Part shown: one piece after another, positions 12,801 through 25,100 of the stretch
Layout of the letters: each line of letters begins with the position of its first letter
Numbering within the stretch: position 1 is the stretch's first letter
Origin: Didymodactylos carnosus
Lineage: Eukaryota; Rotifera; Eurotatoria; Philodinida; Philodinidae
DNA: 47,805 bases
Assembly (NCBI GenBank): GCA_905250885.1
Contig: CAJNOQ010000530.1
Span: 1 to 47,805 of the forward strand
Direction of reading: 5' to 3'
The notes under the pieces: generated by a model
Told to the model about the DNA's origin: nothing
The model's database searches: none
The model's input: the letters and a program-made list of their open reading frames with translations, nothing else
Position numbers and translations under genes: made by a program

Positions 12801-15800
12801 CTACCATTGAACGATTAATCTGTTTGAAACTGTGATTTTAAAATATTTTTATAGACACCGATGAAGAAAATAAAAAAATTGATATTTTTTTGCTACTTTA
12901 ATCGTACCTACACCAAAAAAAAATTTATTGAAATTATCAGTTATAAATCTTCGAAGGTTAAAACTATAGATTCTTAGTTTTATTGTACACATAATTTTAT
13001 TAATTTAGAATTATAATAAATCTCGAATATATTCGGCACGTGGAGCCAAAGATATTGAGATTACACTTGATGGTCGTTCAATATTCAGTGGAGAGATTAG
13101 TCAAGCATGTGGAGGAATACAATCGACAAATGATTTCTCTTCGTATGGTGAAACTATATTGTACACTACCGATGATCATATATTAGAAAAAATTGCTGAA
13201 TATGATCCAATTTATGTTGATCAGGAAGTACCACTCGATGATAACGAGAATAATAATCGACCACCTACAGCGGGAAATGATGTGCGTCCAATGACTCGAG
13301 CCACATTAAGACGGCCATTTACAGCCTTGAGATCAACAGGAGCGAACGATACAGCAGAATTTTATGGAAATAGTGAGTAGTTGTTTCAAAAGAATTTGAT
13401 ATGAGTATCAGACTCCTATTTATTTTTCATTATTCAATTAGAACTTATTTTAACAATAACTGAAAATTGGGGAGATGATGGATACGTTGGTTTAACTGGA
13501 TTAGAAATTGTTGATACATCTGATAATGAATGTGTCATTCAATCTTTTGATGTAATTTCACCAAATAATTCAAAAGATAATCAAACATTAGACAAGTACG
13601 TTAAATTCTTAGCACGAAATGTCAATTGAGAACAAAATTTTTTTTTTTCTTTTTTCTTTTCAAGATTATTTGACAGAGAAAATGTGACAACTTCCGAGAA
13701 TCACATGTGGTTAACTCCATTTTTGAAACATGAAAAAATTCGAGTTGTTATCTCGTTGAGTAATAAAAAACGTTTACATGGACTTCGATTATGGAATTAT
13801 AACAAATCGTCGGACGATACATTTTGTGGAGTGAGTATATTTTTTGAGTTGAATTAATAGTTAATGTATGACGTTTGTCTCATATATGTTTAGATTAAAC
13901 GTCTTCATGTTCAATTAAATGATAAAATTATATCGCCAAGACAAGGTTTTCTGATTCGTCGAGCCCCTGGTCACTGTTATTTTGATTTTTGTCAAGAAAT
14001 AATTTTTGCACACGCTAAAACTGAATATAGTCAAAGCAAGAATTCCAATACAAAACAGAATGACACAAAGTATTGTTTATAATTGAATAAATATTGAATT
14101 ATGATAAAAAGTAAACTGAAAATTTATTTTAGTCACATAGAAGTTTTTTATTTTTAGATCATCAAAAATTCAGCCGATTAATAGGGAGAATGATTCGAAT
14201 ATATCAATGCCAAATGGATGTATCCTTTTTTACTTTCATATTAAAAGATAAAGTTGATTATAGTTTTCATAATGTCTTTAACTAATTGAATCAGTCATTT
14301 ATGAATTTCATATTTTATCTAATCATGGGGATTTATATTATGTGGGTTTAAACGGACTTGAATTTTATGACGAAAATGGAGAACAAATTGGTTTAACAGA
14401 AAACAGTAAGTATAGATAAAACACACATAATCTCACTACTTATAACTTTCTGTTTTCTTAGTCAGCCCTCGATGCTACTACTTATAAGTTGAGTTTTGAC
14501 AAAAGTTTCATTTTAATCGTTATTTTTCTTTAAAATTTCATCTCTGATCCGGATAGATGGCGAGTCTTTCTCATCATGCCATTACGTAAGACTGGTTCGG
14601 AGCAGTCAAGATTGGAAGTCAACATGAAAATCAGGTAGAATGCAACATAACACCGATAGAAAAATAACGTTCATTTATAGTTGCGAAAAAGTGCTTTTTC
14701 GTATTCGGCATACTCGGTAACCGAGTAGGTTTTCTATTTTTGGCAAGGGATACTGCCAAAAGTTTAGGAAAAATATCCAAACAAAATAGTGAAAAAAAAT
14801 TTCCATAGGAAAATAATATTAGTTTCAAAATTTTTCTTAAACTTTTGGCAGTATCCCTTGCCAAAAATAGAAAATCTACTCGGTTATTGATGTGAAAAAA
14901 ATTTAATTTAGTCTAAAACTAGTGTGAGATGCAGGGATAAACAGGTGATTTAAATCAACCCAAAATCAGTCGAAAATGACCCAAAATTAATTGATTTTCA
15001 GTGATTCATCGATTTCATTTGGTGAAAATCGATGAAAATCAGTGGAAATCGACGAAATTCAAAAGAATTCAAAAATCAGCTGTTTCCTCTTTGGGGAGAT
15101 GTTTGATCCTTTTCATATTTCATAAGATCAGCAAATAAAACCAAAAAAGGTCCGTTTCTGAAGTTCCTTCTTTTTCATTCTAAACTTTACAGGATTCTTT
15201 ATTTCATTTTTCTGTTTTATCTCTCATCGATTCAGAGCTGACTGATGGTGTTGTGGATAGTGCGTTTCATAGTAATAGTCATCGCTTTCTACTCACAGTA
15301 ACACTGCTCTTAAATATTTCTGATTGTCAAAGTTATCTAATTTGAGTACTTTTCTTAAATTCTTCTCAGAGATTGTTAGTTCTTCAGCCCTGATTTCAGA
15401 GCTAAATGAACTGATTAGCATTTTTATCTCTCTCTCTCTCTCTCTCGTTTATATTCATTTTAATGTAGCCTGATGACATATAAAACTTTTGATAATATTA
15501 ACCTTACTTATGAGGAGCACCTTGAACTGTTAGGTGTCTACCTTTCATACATTTAAAATGGAAACATCATATCACGATGCCGTCAGATGTTCGGGGCTTT
15601 ACAACCAACTTTTGAGACAGCGTGTTTCTTGCACCTTCACAGCTATCGTTTATGTATGTTGCCTGTTATCTACTACTATTGCAGTACCCAAGCACGAAAA
15701 AAAATCATGAAGCGGGCGCTGCATCTAGATTAAAAGGTACATTTATCTAGCTTCAGCTAGCTGTACAGAAATACATGAAAATTTTATCTAGCTTCAGCTA

Positions 15801-18252
15801 GATTGAAGCTAGTTTCAATTGGGTACAACTAGTTGCTATCGATTAATCGGGCAATTCATTGCTCGATTAATTGGCCCATGAAGTGACCGTTTCAGCTAGT
15901 ACACAATTTCAATCATCACGCAGCTAGATAAATGTACCTTTTAATCTAGTTAATCTGGCTGTAAGTGGGCGCTGCAGCTACTTCTGTAGCTAGATTTTCC
16001 CGCTTACTTAGTTTTGCTTGGGTATGTATGATAGTGAATTCAATTCAATTTCTATTCGATCAAAGATCATGAACATATATAATAGCGAAATGTTTTTAAC
16101 AAAACTAGTCCAAGGTGACAAATACCTTGCCATATGTCCATTAGCAAGAAAAAGGATAAATAAAAACAAAAACAACAGATGAAATATAACATAATACAGA
16201 TAAGTCAAATATGGAAACGATAATTAACGAGAGAATAGGAACAATAATGACAGCAGAAATAACAATACAGTTAATAATTGAGAAACATCGCTAATCGATT
16301 TTAAGATGCGCACATATTAATACATGGTGTCAACTCGTTTGGAAGAAGATTAATGTCTTTTCGAGTATTCGAGAAGAATGACGATTGAATCACAGTATAT
16401 GGACTAAAGGATACAAGCACCGTAGCTGTGTTAGTAGATCAAATTGAATAATTTGGGACATAAGGAGTAATGAATGATGATGATCTCAATAGAGATAGAG
16501 TTTTGTTTTACGAATAGAATAAAAGCTGCACAAGCGAAAGTGAGGTGCAGTGTGAGTTGAAAAATTAGAATCGAATACTGCGGAAACATAATCCATTTTC
16601 GGCAAAACACAAGATTTTATTAAGCAAGAGACGAATTGGTGGAGATGGTGAGCTTGAAAATGTGCGATTTATCGCGCCTAACATTCGTCTGGAAACAAGA
16701 GCTGTTTCTTCTATATGATTCACCCGCTTCGTATCACTAAAGAATTTTAATCCTAACAGTTTAGAAGCAGAGTCTAATAAAAATGGTGTGCCTGACAATT
16801 GAAGAGACAGATTCCTAACTCAGCTTTTTAAAAGAGAAACATATGTGTATGAACATTTGGCGCCATACGATTCACCATTGTGAGATCTGACCAATTTTCA
16901 TTTTAACTATGGATAGTCGTTTCAAAACGCATTTACCTCTTTATTCAATCTAGAAATTTGCACAGGATGATTTGGATGATTTTTATTCAGACAGTGTTGA
17001 TCTTGTAAGAACGTTAAATTTGTTTAACTTCGATTCGCGTAAAAAGTATTTTTGATTAACTCTTTTTTATAAGACTAATAAATCACAGTGCTCTCTTATC
17101 TTACTCGATTTAATTTGCACGAACCTTTAAATGCTTGTATTTCTCAGAGAAGAGACAACAAATGTTGATAACGAATAAAAAATGGTTTCGTATCTACTTT
17201 TCTAACTCAAACTTATTCTAAATGGAATTCTTTACCATAGTATGCTATCGCATCTTTCCCGTTTCAATCTCTTAAAATAACACTCAAAATATATTTCTGG
17301 TCTTTCTATTAATTAGTTCTCTTGTTCTGTTATCTCTTTTTTCCTCTATGTGCAGACATTACAAAGTTAAGGAAAAGCTTGTTATGTTTATAATATCCAA
17401 GTTTCATTGTGTAATAAATAACGATTGACTGATTAAGGCATCCGACAGTTTCTTGATTAATAATGTCATAACAAGATTGATGTGATATTTATGTTTTTAT
17501 AGATATTGCCGCTTATCCACATAGTGTAAATGCGTTAAATCCTTCAGTTGCCGATATCAGAACACCCGAGAAATTAATAGATGGAGAAAATAATGATATA
17601 GATGGTGCTCATGCATGGCTCTCACCAATTTTGAATGGAGTGGTATGAAATTAAAAAAAATGAATTTTTCCCTATGTAAACATATTTTACATTTGAATTC
17701 TAGTTTAATCGAATATTTGTCATATTTGATCGGCCAACATCTGTTTCAATGATTAAAATTTGGAATTATTCGAAAACTCCTAACAGAGGAGTTCGAGAAT
17801 TTTCTGTAAGCTATAGAAAATATTTTACTAAACACGTCAAAATACATATATTTTGTTTTGTAGCTTCTAGTAGATGATTTATTGGTATGGACAGGAATTT
17901 TAGATCGAATTGATACAATGGATAAAACCAATGAAATACTATATAATACAATATTATTTTGTGATGAAGAAATACTTACTGAACAAGAAAAATACACACT
18001 ATTAGAGTAAAATTTGATTATCGTTATTCGATCTAGATTTAGTTTAAACATTTTATTTTTTTATTTTAGAAATAAAGGTTCATCAGAGAATGCTAGTGGC
18101 AATGAAACAAATTCAAGAAATAAACCTAATTCTATCGATTATTGTAAGTTAATTGTTTGAGAGAAACGTAGTAATTTTAAAAAATTCATATATTTTTTTT
18201 ATTTACAGCAAAACGACCAACAACTTCTATGCCAAGGAAGAAAGAAAAGTAA
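6812..18252 (+). CDS. KATNIP: KATNIP (katanin-interacting protein), complete
   Basis: Ciliary-base, microtubule-associated scaffold that binds katanin; human KATNIP is a Joubert-syndrome gene. Twenty-four exons: 6812-6850, 6906-6976, 7443-7567, 7619-8146, 8296-8391, 8643-8695, 8782-8957, 10870-10940, 11084-11210, 11273-11400, 11459-11557, 12059-12282, 12344-12541, 13009-13372, 13442-13595, 13665-13830, 13894-14069, 14158-14219, 14295-14405, 17503-17642, 17704-17805, 17864-18006, 18070-18143, 18209-18252. They total 3471 nt, 1156 aa, every phase agreeing. The N terminus carries the family signature (KHENYLINLQERN, then GFQLYLNGA). A long Asn/Ser-rich, probably disordered region follows. Three DUF4457-type units then occur: about 505-690 (WGDRHYIGLNGIEIF), 767-930 (WGDDGYVGLTGLEI) and 953-1110 (YYVGLNGLEFYD). 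Human KATNIP is about 1600 aa; the shortening lies mainly in the disordered part. Least certain are exons 5-8, in the low-complexity region. Introns 7 (1.9 kb) and 19 (3.1 kb) are filled with repeats. Confidence 0.93.
9188..10028. mobile_element. 841-bp fold-back element in KATNIP intron 7
   Basis: Two arms of about 320 bp, 9188-9512 and 9705-10028, are reverse complements with few mismatches. They start CCACTATCTAACTC and surround a spacer of about 190 bp. No open frame or transposase is present, and no clear target-site duplication is visible at the ends. It fits a non-autonomous fold-back or long-TIR DNA transposon. It lies wholly within an intron and does not alter the coding exons. Confidence 0.85.
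14718..14886. mobile_element. Hairpin (fold-back) element in KATNIP intron 19
   Basis: Arms of about 57 bp at 14718-14774 and 14831-14886 are near-perfect reverse complements, beginning TAACCGAGTAG and including GGCAAGGGATACTGCC, with a loop of about 56 bp. A separate 15-base palindrome, ACTCGGTAACCGAGT, straddles the left end (14712-14726). Confidence 0.75.
14932..15093. mobile_element. hAT-like MITE in KATNIP intron 19
   Basis: A 162-bp element with imperfect inverted ends: CAGGGATAAACAGGTGATTT on the left and, read outward-in, CAAAGAGGAAACAGCTGATT on the right. It is flanked by 8-bp direct repeats GTGAGATG (14924-14931) and GGGAGATG (15094-15101), matching 7 of 8. An 8-bp duplication is the hAT hallmark. 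The interior is low complexity (ATCGATGAAAATC-like units). The ends resemble those of the element at 20214-20508, so both probably belong to one family. Confidence 0.6.
15426..15447. repeat. (TC)n microsatellite
   Basis: About ten uninterrupted TC dinucleotides in KATNIP intron 19. Confidence 0.85.
15685..16024. mobile_element. Tc1/mariner-type MITE in KATNIP intron 19
   Basis: The ends are TACCCAAGCA (15685-15694) and its complement TGCTTGGGTA (16015-16024), so the termini CCCAAGCA lie next to TA, the mariner-type target. A second inverted pair sits inside: CTAGATTAAAAGGTACATTT near 15726 and its complement near 15925-15950. There is also a small central hairpin around GATTAATCG, and repeated CAGCTAG motifs fill the interior. 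No transposase frame is present. Confidence 0.65.
16565..16798 (-). pseudogene. Possible decayed non-LTR reverse transcriptase fragment
   Basis: A 77-codon frame on the minus strand contains LLGLKFF, then NHIEET, then RRMLGAINRTF. This spacing recalls the segment after the catalytic core in many LINE reverse transcriptases (LGV...F..HI...A...LG.I.R.F). No catalytic YxDD motif or other part of the enzyme is visible, so it is at best a small relic within KATNIP intron 19. It could be chance. Confidence 0.35.
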
Positions 18253-19141
18253 AAAAATATTGTTACATTGTTACATAGTTTCTTTTATCAATTGTTTTTC
18301 TAAGTATTCTTTTTGTCAGATTTTTCTAACTTGACTGAAAAACTTGTCTTTTTCTTTTTCTACAATTTCATACTATATTGTTTTTTTATTTGTTTTTCAA
18401 TGAACATGTGTTTTATATGTAAGACTGTAGATATATGGATTTATTTATTTTATTTATATTTTTTTGCTTTTCACTTTCAAAGTTATTATGGTCATGAAAA
18501 ATAAATGTATAATGTGACAGAAATATAAAAAAATATTGCATAGTCTAAAGATGTTTTTGTTGTGGAAAAAATTTTGTTTTCAAAAATATTTGTAGGTATT
18601 CAAAATAAAGAAATCAAGAGGTAAAGAACAAATAAAAAATCTTAACAATTAAAAACATTTTATTTTTTTCAAAATTATCGAAGTGCCTAGCAAATAACGT
18701 TTAAACAGAATGCGTATACTAACAACGATGATTGAGTGTTTCCTCTTTCATAAGAATCTTAATTTTAGATTAATAAATAGGTACCAGCTTCGATGACCGC
18801 TTGCGTACATGAAAAAGCTCTGAGAATGAAATTTAAATCCTATGTTCACTCATATTTTCCTTTTTGCTCTATCAAACTCCCATTCATCATCTTTTAAGAT
18901 ATTTTTCATTGTCCATGCCGCATCTAATATGTTAATTATTATATGGTGATATTTTTGTCATAATATATTTTAATTTGATTTTAAAATCACACTGGTGTTG
19001 TTGTTGTTGTTATTGTTATTACAGTGTTTTGCCAAAACTTGTTCAAATTGTCATGTTTCTATTAAATAGAGTGATTCAATACGAACTCATATATATCACG
19101 GGTATTACTAGCTGAATTATTGGATATATAGATGCTTTTAA
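18253..19141. other. Convergent 3' intergenic spacer
   Basis: Lies between the KATNIP stop and the adenylyl cyclase stop, which point toward each other. It holds AATAAA hexamers at 18500-18505 (+, KATNIP side) and, on the minus strand, at 18664-18659 (cyclase side), plus a GTT-rich microsatellite near 18993-19020. No gene is seen. Confidence 0.6.
18500..18505 (+). terminator. Candidate KATNIP polyadenylation signal
   Basis: AATAAA about 250 bases after the KATNIP stop codon, in AT-rich sequence. Position is plausible, but hexamers of this kind are common in such DNA. Confidence 0.3.
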
Positions 19142-22100
19142 TTATGGATTGCCTGATAAATCGTTGGCGGGAACTCTCTTTTGTACATAGCCTCTTGGAC
19201 GAATTAGATATGTTGTCATATTTCCTTTGCCTTTAACAAAAATTGGTCCACGACATTCACATGCATAACCGTGTTCAAATAATATTCGTTGAGTTTCTTC
19301 AGGTACCTGAAAAATTACATAAGGAACACATAAATCTTTGTATTCATAATTAAATTGAAGAATTCGCAAGAATCGCATGTGAATGCAGCTTCATTAAATT
19401 TCCTCACCTAATTTGAACAAAAATGTTCATATTCTTTCAATTCTATGTGAATTGAAAAACGCAGACTGGCTATGAAAAGCAGGTCGCTTTGCTAAAATCA
19501 GTACTTCTTCAGAAAGAACTTCTCAGAAAGTTGATTTTGTGACCGGAAATTCAAATCGAGTCTTCTGCATAGTTAGATCACTTGAAGTATCCTCTTTTAG
19601 AATATGGACTGCTTTTGGTCAAAACAACAGGTCCTGATGAATTGTAGAATGGCTTTCCGGAAGGCCTTTCATAGTTCGATCGATGAAGTGCTTGCTTCTC
19701 TTACGCTTTTGTCTAAACAGAGTTTCCATATTTTCGATTGTGGTAAGCTTGCGTCGCAATGTGATCGCATTATGCTGCTCAATGCGGACGAATTGTGCAC
19801 AATTGTGCGTAACAATGCAGATGCGCTATTGCAATCATATGATCCTGCGATCGCGATTGCGGTCGCAACAGTGCAAGTATGCGCAATTTTCACTTGCGGC
19901 ACATGTGCCGCAAGTGCTAAAAGATCGACGATATGGGTTTCTACGTAGTAGGGCATATAAATCTAAGGAACTGCTCGGCGTAATCCAATAATACTTTTTT
20001 ATTTGAATACTCATAAGAGAAATAATCCGATATGTTTTTTTATGTTTGCTTTCATTATTGAGGAGTACTGAAGCTTCTTGTACCCAAGATCTTGGGAACA
20101 GAAATTTCAAGATCTTGAGCGAATCCACTCACGATAATATGATTGAATCTTATACCCCAGAACTTGGAAATTCTTGAATTATCGTTTTGTTTGACACTCT
20201 TGTGTAAATTATCCAAGGGGAAAACAGCTGATTTTTGGGTTTTTCCGATATGCTTTGATTTGTTTGGGAAATCAAGTAAAGATTACGATAAATAGTGCAG
20301 AACCTGCTGTATTTGTACAGAATAGGAATCAGACATAGTGAAAGTAAAGAAAAAAAGATAAAAGAAACGTTAATGTTATTTTTTACTCATTTGTACTACG
20401 CGAGATAAACGATCAGCAAACAACGTTGAATTCTCTTCTGTTAATAAATAACATCAATTGCCAGTGATTTTCACCCACTTTCCTCAAAACTCAGCTGTTT
20501 CTCTCTTGAGATTATCATACTTAAGTGGAAAATGTTCTTTACATTTTGGTTTCATTTATGACAGCCATAACCATCAGATATACGACCACATATAATCGTG
20601 GATTCTTCCTTAAACACTATGTTCAAGTAAGAAAAAAATTCGAAGTTATTTTAAGTGTGAAAATATTCGCACTTATATTTACGCAAGAATGTAAAATAAA
20701 ACGATGATTTCAGAAATTTCCGAGATCTTGTGTACAAGATTCAATCGCTCAAGAACTTGGTACAAGAAGTTAACAGATTCCAAGAATCAAGATCTTGGGT
20801 TCTTGAGATTTCGTTAATTTCTTACGTTTTCTTACCGAGATCCTGCTTACAAGAAGTGTCACTTCATTGATGACCTTTTTAGCGTTTCATGTTAAAATGT
20901 GCCGCACTAGAAAGGAATGGAAATCAAAGGCAGAAAGAGGCCTCGAATGATATTTAGTCTTAAGTTTGTTGATTCATTTGAAACTAGCCACAACTCTGCA
21001 GCTAACGTGCGCAATGAAAACATGTACCTTACAAACAGTTCCATTTCACCTTTGCGACACCTATAATTCCTGAAGGACTTAATAGTTTGGACTAAAAGTA
21101 TTACCATAAAGTATTCACATGAAAATCTGCAACTTCTGCAAGTTTGTCTAGAATTGGCCGTAAACTGTAGAATTTTTTCTGAGAAAGATTCTTTTATTCA
21201 GAAAATTAGTTAATTGAGAGAAAAACGAGATGTTGAAGTAAGAGACTCATTCACTCTACAAAAGTTTTCATACTTACATGAATAGCACCTAATACACCGG
21301 TACTATCCATTCGTGATGCAACATTGACAGTGTTACCCCAGATGTCATACTGAGGCTTTTTTGCACCAACAATTCCTGCTACTACCGGTCCGTTACACAT
21401 TCCTGAAAATAAGAAGTCTCAACTAGACTGCTAATTCTGATTATTTTTTAATACATACCAACTCTAAGTTTAAAATCATTGAAACAATCACGATTAATTG
21501 CATCAAGAGCAGAACTCATGGCAAATGCAAATTCCGCTAAAGCAACAACATTTTGATTATAGCGCTCACGTGTCTAAAATATATACAAATTGTAAAAGGA
21601 ACTGATGTAGAATCAGATTAATGCTCAAATTACCATTCGATGTTCAGCACCAGGATTAAGACCAGCTGCTGCCATATAGGTATTGCCGATGGTTTTTATT
21701 TTTTCCACATAGCTAAATTTGTTTTTTTCTAATAGCTAAAATATTTTACAATTATTTAAGACGACTTTCGTTTTTCAAAAACCTACAGACCTTATCAAAT
21801 TCGGCAATTATTTCATTTAATAAACGTAAACATTCTAATCCGTCGTTATTCGCATCTGATTGCACATAAAATTCTTTAAAATTTGGTATGGATGCAAACA
21901 TCACAGCAACATTATCGTAACTTTCATGATAAAGTCCCTGAAATAAAAAAAAGCACCATGGCTGGGGTACAATCAGGATCATAATTCAACCATTGAATAT
22001 ACCTGACTCATGTTTTCTTTGATAATAATTTCTGCTACATGTTTTGGTAAAATGTTTTCTAACAATAGTCTACTTATTGTACTGATTGTTTCTACTTCAT

Positions 22101-25100
22101 GCTTTTCATTTTGAAATTTAACCGTCCATAAAAGATCAAGTCGACTCATGTATTCTATCTATAACAATATAGAGACTATTCTTAGAGTTTGACTTACAGC
22201 AACGTAGTACATGTTATTAATTCTCTCTTAGGGACATCACTGATAATCGTCATATTAGGACATTGCTGATAATCGTCATTCTAAAGTCTAGATTAATTCC
22301 AACCTACTTTTCAATGCCAAAGTGTACTCTTTTATTTAAGTAGAATTAATTTTCTCAAAAACACATATCGTCTTATCATCAGTAGTATATAGATTATGGA
22401 GAAAACCTTGATAATCTCTTTGACGTTTTTTTTTTTTTCACTTACTCTTCTATCGAGCCCGTGTAATAATATGACAAAAAATATGAGTTCCACAGTAATT
22501 TGAGCTAATAAGTATGGGCTTTTTAAGTCATGATTATTAGCTACTATTGAATAAATGTCGGAATAGTACGAATAGATAACGTACAACGATACGGTTAAAA
22601 TCATAATAAATGCTTTATGTAAAAAATATAAATGCATAAATGATGAAATCGTTAATACGGCTAATTGTAGTAAGAATATATGAAATTCAAAATGGGGACA
22701 TAATTCAAATGTAACAGATGGTGAAACAGGAGCTACGATCGACAGCGAATTAGTTGACCAAACTGTAGTCTAAAAAAAGAACATTAGTATAAATAAAAAT
22801 TTTGAAAAGACAAATGCATCTGGAGAGGGAGAATCCTATATTTTTTACTCGAAATGTTTATGCTTAATTCTATATGTGCAGTAAAAGTTCGATTAATTAT
22901 TGATTGATTATACCTGATTAAAATTTTCGAATGAAATGTTAATATTTGATAACATATGTGGGTGAGTTGTTGACAAATTTGAATGTTGGGATGTTTTCCA
23001 AGTGGTGGCAAACGGTGACAATACACATACAATAATAAGCATTAACGTCATTGGAAGACGAACGAAATAATAATGTGTTACTAAAAATGTTGAGCGTTTA
23101 AGTAAAGAATGATGGTAATTTCGTTTAAACTAAATGAGAAAAACATAATATTCATTTCATATCATCTATGACATAGTTCACATTTACTTTAGATAGATCA
23201 AACACGCACAATACGGCAGCTAATGAAAATGTACATAATCCACCAATAACAACAACATAATAAAGTGAATTTCTACAAAAAAATGAAATGAAATGAAAAT
23301 AATAATTAATGAAGTATCATACTTTTCTAATATTAATGCTTGTATAGTAATAATGGTAAAGAATAGAGATGCAGCGTTAATAACGTAATAACGATAACGT
23401 AATTCTGGTAATGAACGAAACATTGTCTCTGTGGCTGTTTGATTTTCTTCATGATTTTCTTCCATTGTTTTTTCATCACGGGGTTTAAATTGTAACGTCA
23501 AAAAATCAAGATCATTTGTACTTTGTCGTGAACTATAAAAAAAATTGCACATTTAAAATGAAAAAATGATAAAACGTATATCTCAGCATCTACTGACCCA
23601 CAGTTGAATGAACAAGCCAATGGCCGTAGACTGTCTTCAAGTAAAACAAAACTTTTTGATGCTTCTGCTTTATCATTACCAGCAACACGTTCCGAAAATG
23701 GTGCTTCATTTGACCATGTATCCAGTAATTTTTGCATTTTTTTACTCATCTTCTTTGTATCACTACCACTAAGAATAAACAAAAAATAAATCTTAGATCA
23801 ATCCATATTCTGTATTAATATAATAAAGGTATTTACTTCATCATAATGTTACTTTGAGATTGTGGTTCTTCTCGTGGAACAATAAAATATGTTTGAACAT
23901 TATGTTCAGCAAGGTATGCATCACGTTCTTGACCATTTCCAGGTTCAACATCGAATTCATCGCCCAAATTCATGAGTGTATCTTTTGAAATATGGACTCG
24001 TCTTTAATGAGAAAAGATTACTATCAATTATGTGAAAATGTAATATGAAATACTACTTCACTCACCCCGGTACACCACCCGCTTCCATATGATTAGCTAA
24101 TGTAACATCATCAGACCATGTATCATATTGCCATTTTCGTAATCCCAACACACCGCAAAGAACACGTCCTATGCGCAAGCGATATATATAACTTAAATGT
24201 ATGTTATTTATCCAACGACAACTTACCTGAATGGATACCGATTCGCATGTTAACATCAACGCCAGTTGCTTCCCTTACAAGTCTAAAACATTACATGACA
24301 TAGCTTAAGACCCGCTCCCCATGTCAGAAATCTATTTCGAGAACCATATATCCGATCTTAACGAAAACTTCAGGGTTTGTTAGGTCTAACATGAAACGTT
24401 TACAAAAAGAATTAAGTCGTCTCAAGCTGTAGGGGTTCCGAACTTATAGGATTTCCAAGGGACAATACGGGGCGTTCGGCACTTCCCAAAGGATTTTTGT
24501 CCAGATAAGTGCTGGAGAGCTCGCGTTTGCATTATTCTTTGCCGAATACATAAAGCTAGAGCGTGGCAGAGCCGGATTTTTGCTAACGTTTTCTTCTCAA
24601 AAACACGAAAAATTCCATTGAAATTTTGAAAAATCTAAAGGCTGAATCGAAGATAGGGTTCTGTCAATCTCTAGCTATAACTATCCCCTACAAATCAAAA
24701 CAAAAATTAAGTCCCTACGACGAATTATAACAAAAAATTCTGTGAAGCGCCGCACGTCGTTAGCACAAAAATCTATTTACAAAATAGAAAAAATAGAACT
24801 AGAAGCATTTGTTGCTTTTCGGAAAACTCTAATAACTTTTGACTAAATCATTGTGGAGAGTTGGCAAACGTCTTATTTTGAAGAAAAACCTTTGCGAAAA
24901 ACGATGAGATCATTTGAAAAAAATTTAGAAGTATTTTAACTGGAGAAAGTAATAAACGTTGAAAACTGGTTTTTTCAAGGTTTTTGAAAAACTTTTCAAA
25001 AACCACTAAAAAGTTTCGTTGTAGATGATTTTAACACAGATTCTGAAAGGAAATAAACCGAGCTATCTGTCCATGTGTTTATTGCAATTTCGATGTTTTA

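Noticed and set aside
19604..19991. Four overlapping open frames on both strands
   Set aside because: They overlap each other on opposite strands in a palindromic, GC-richer intron patch and show no family motif; probably an effect of few stop codons.
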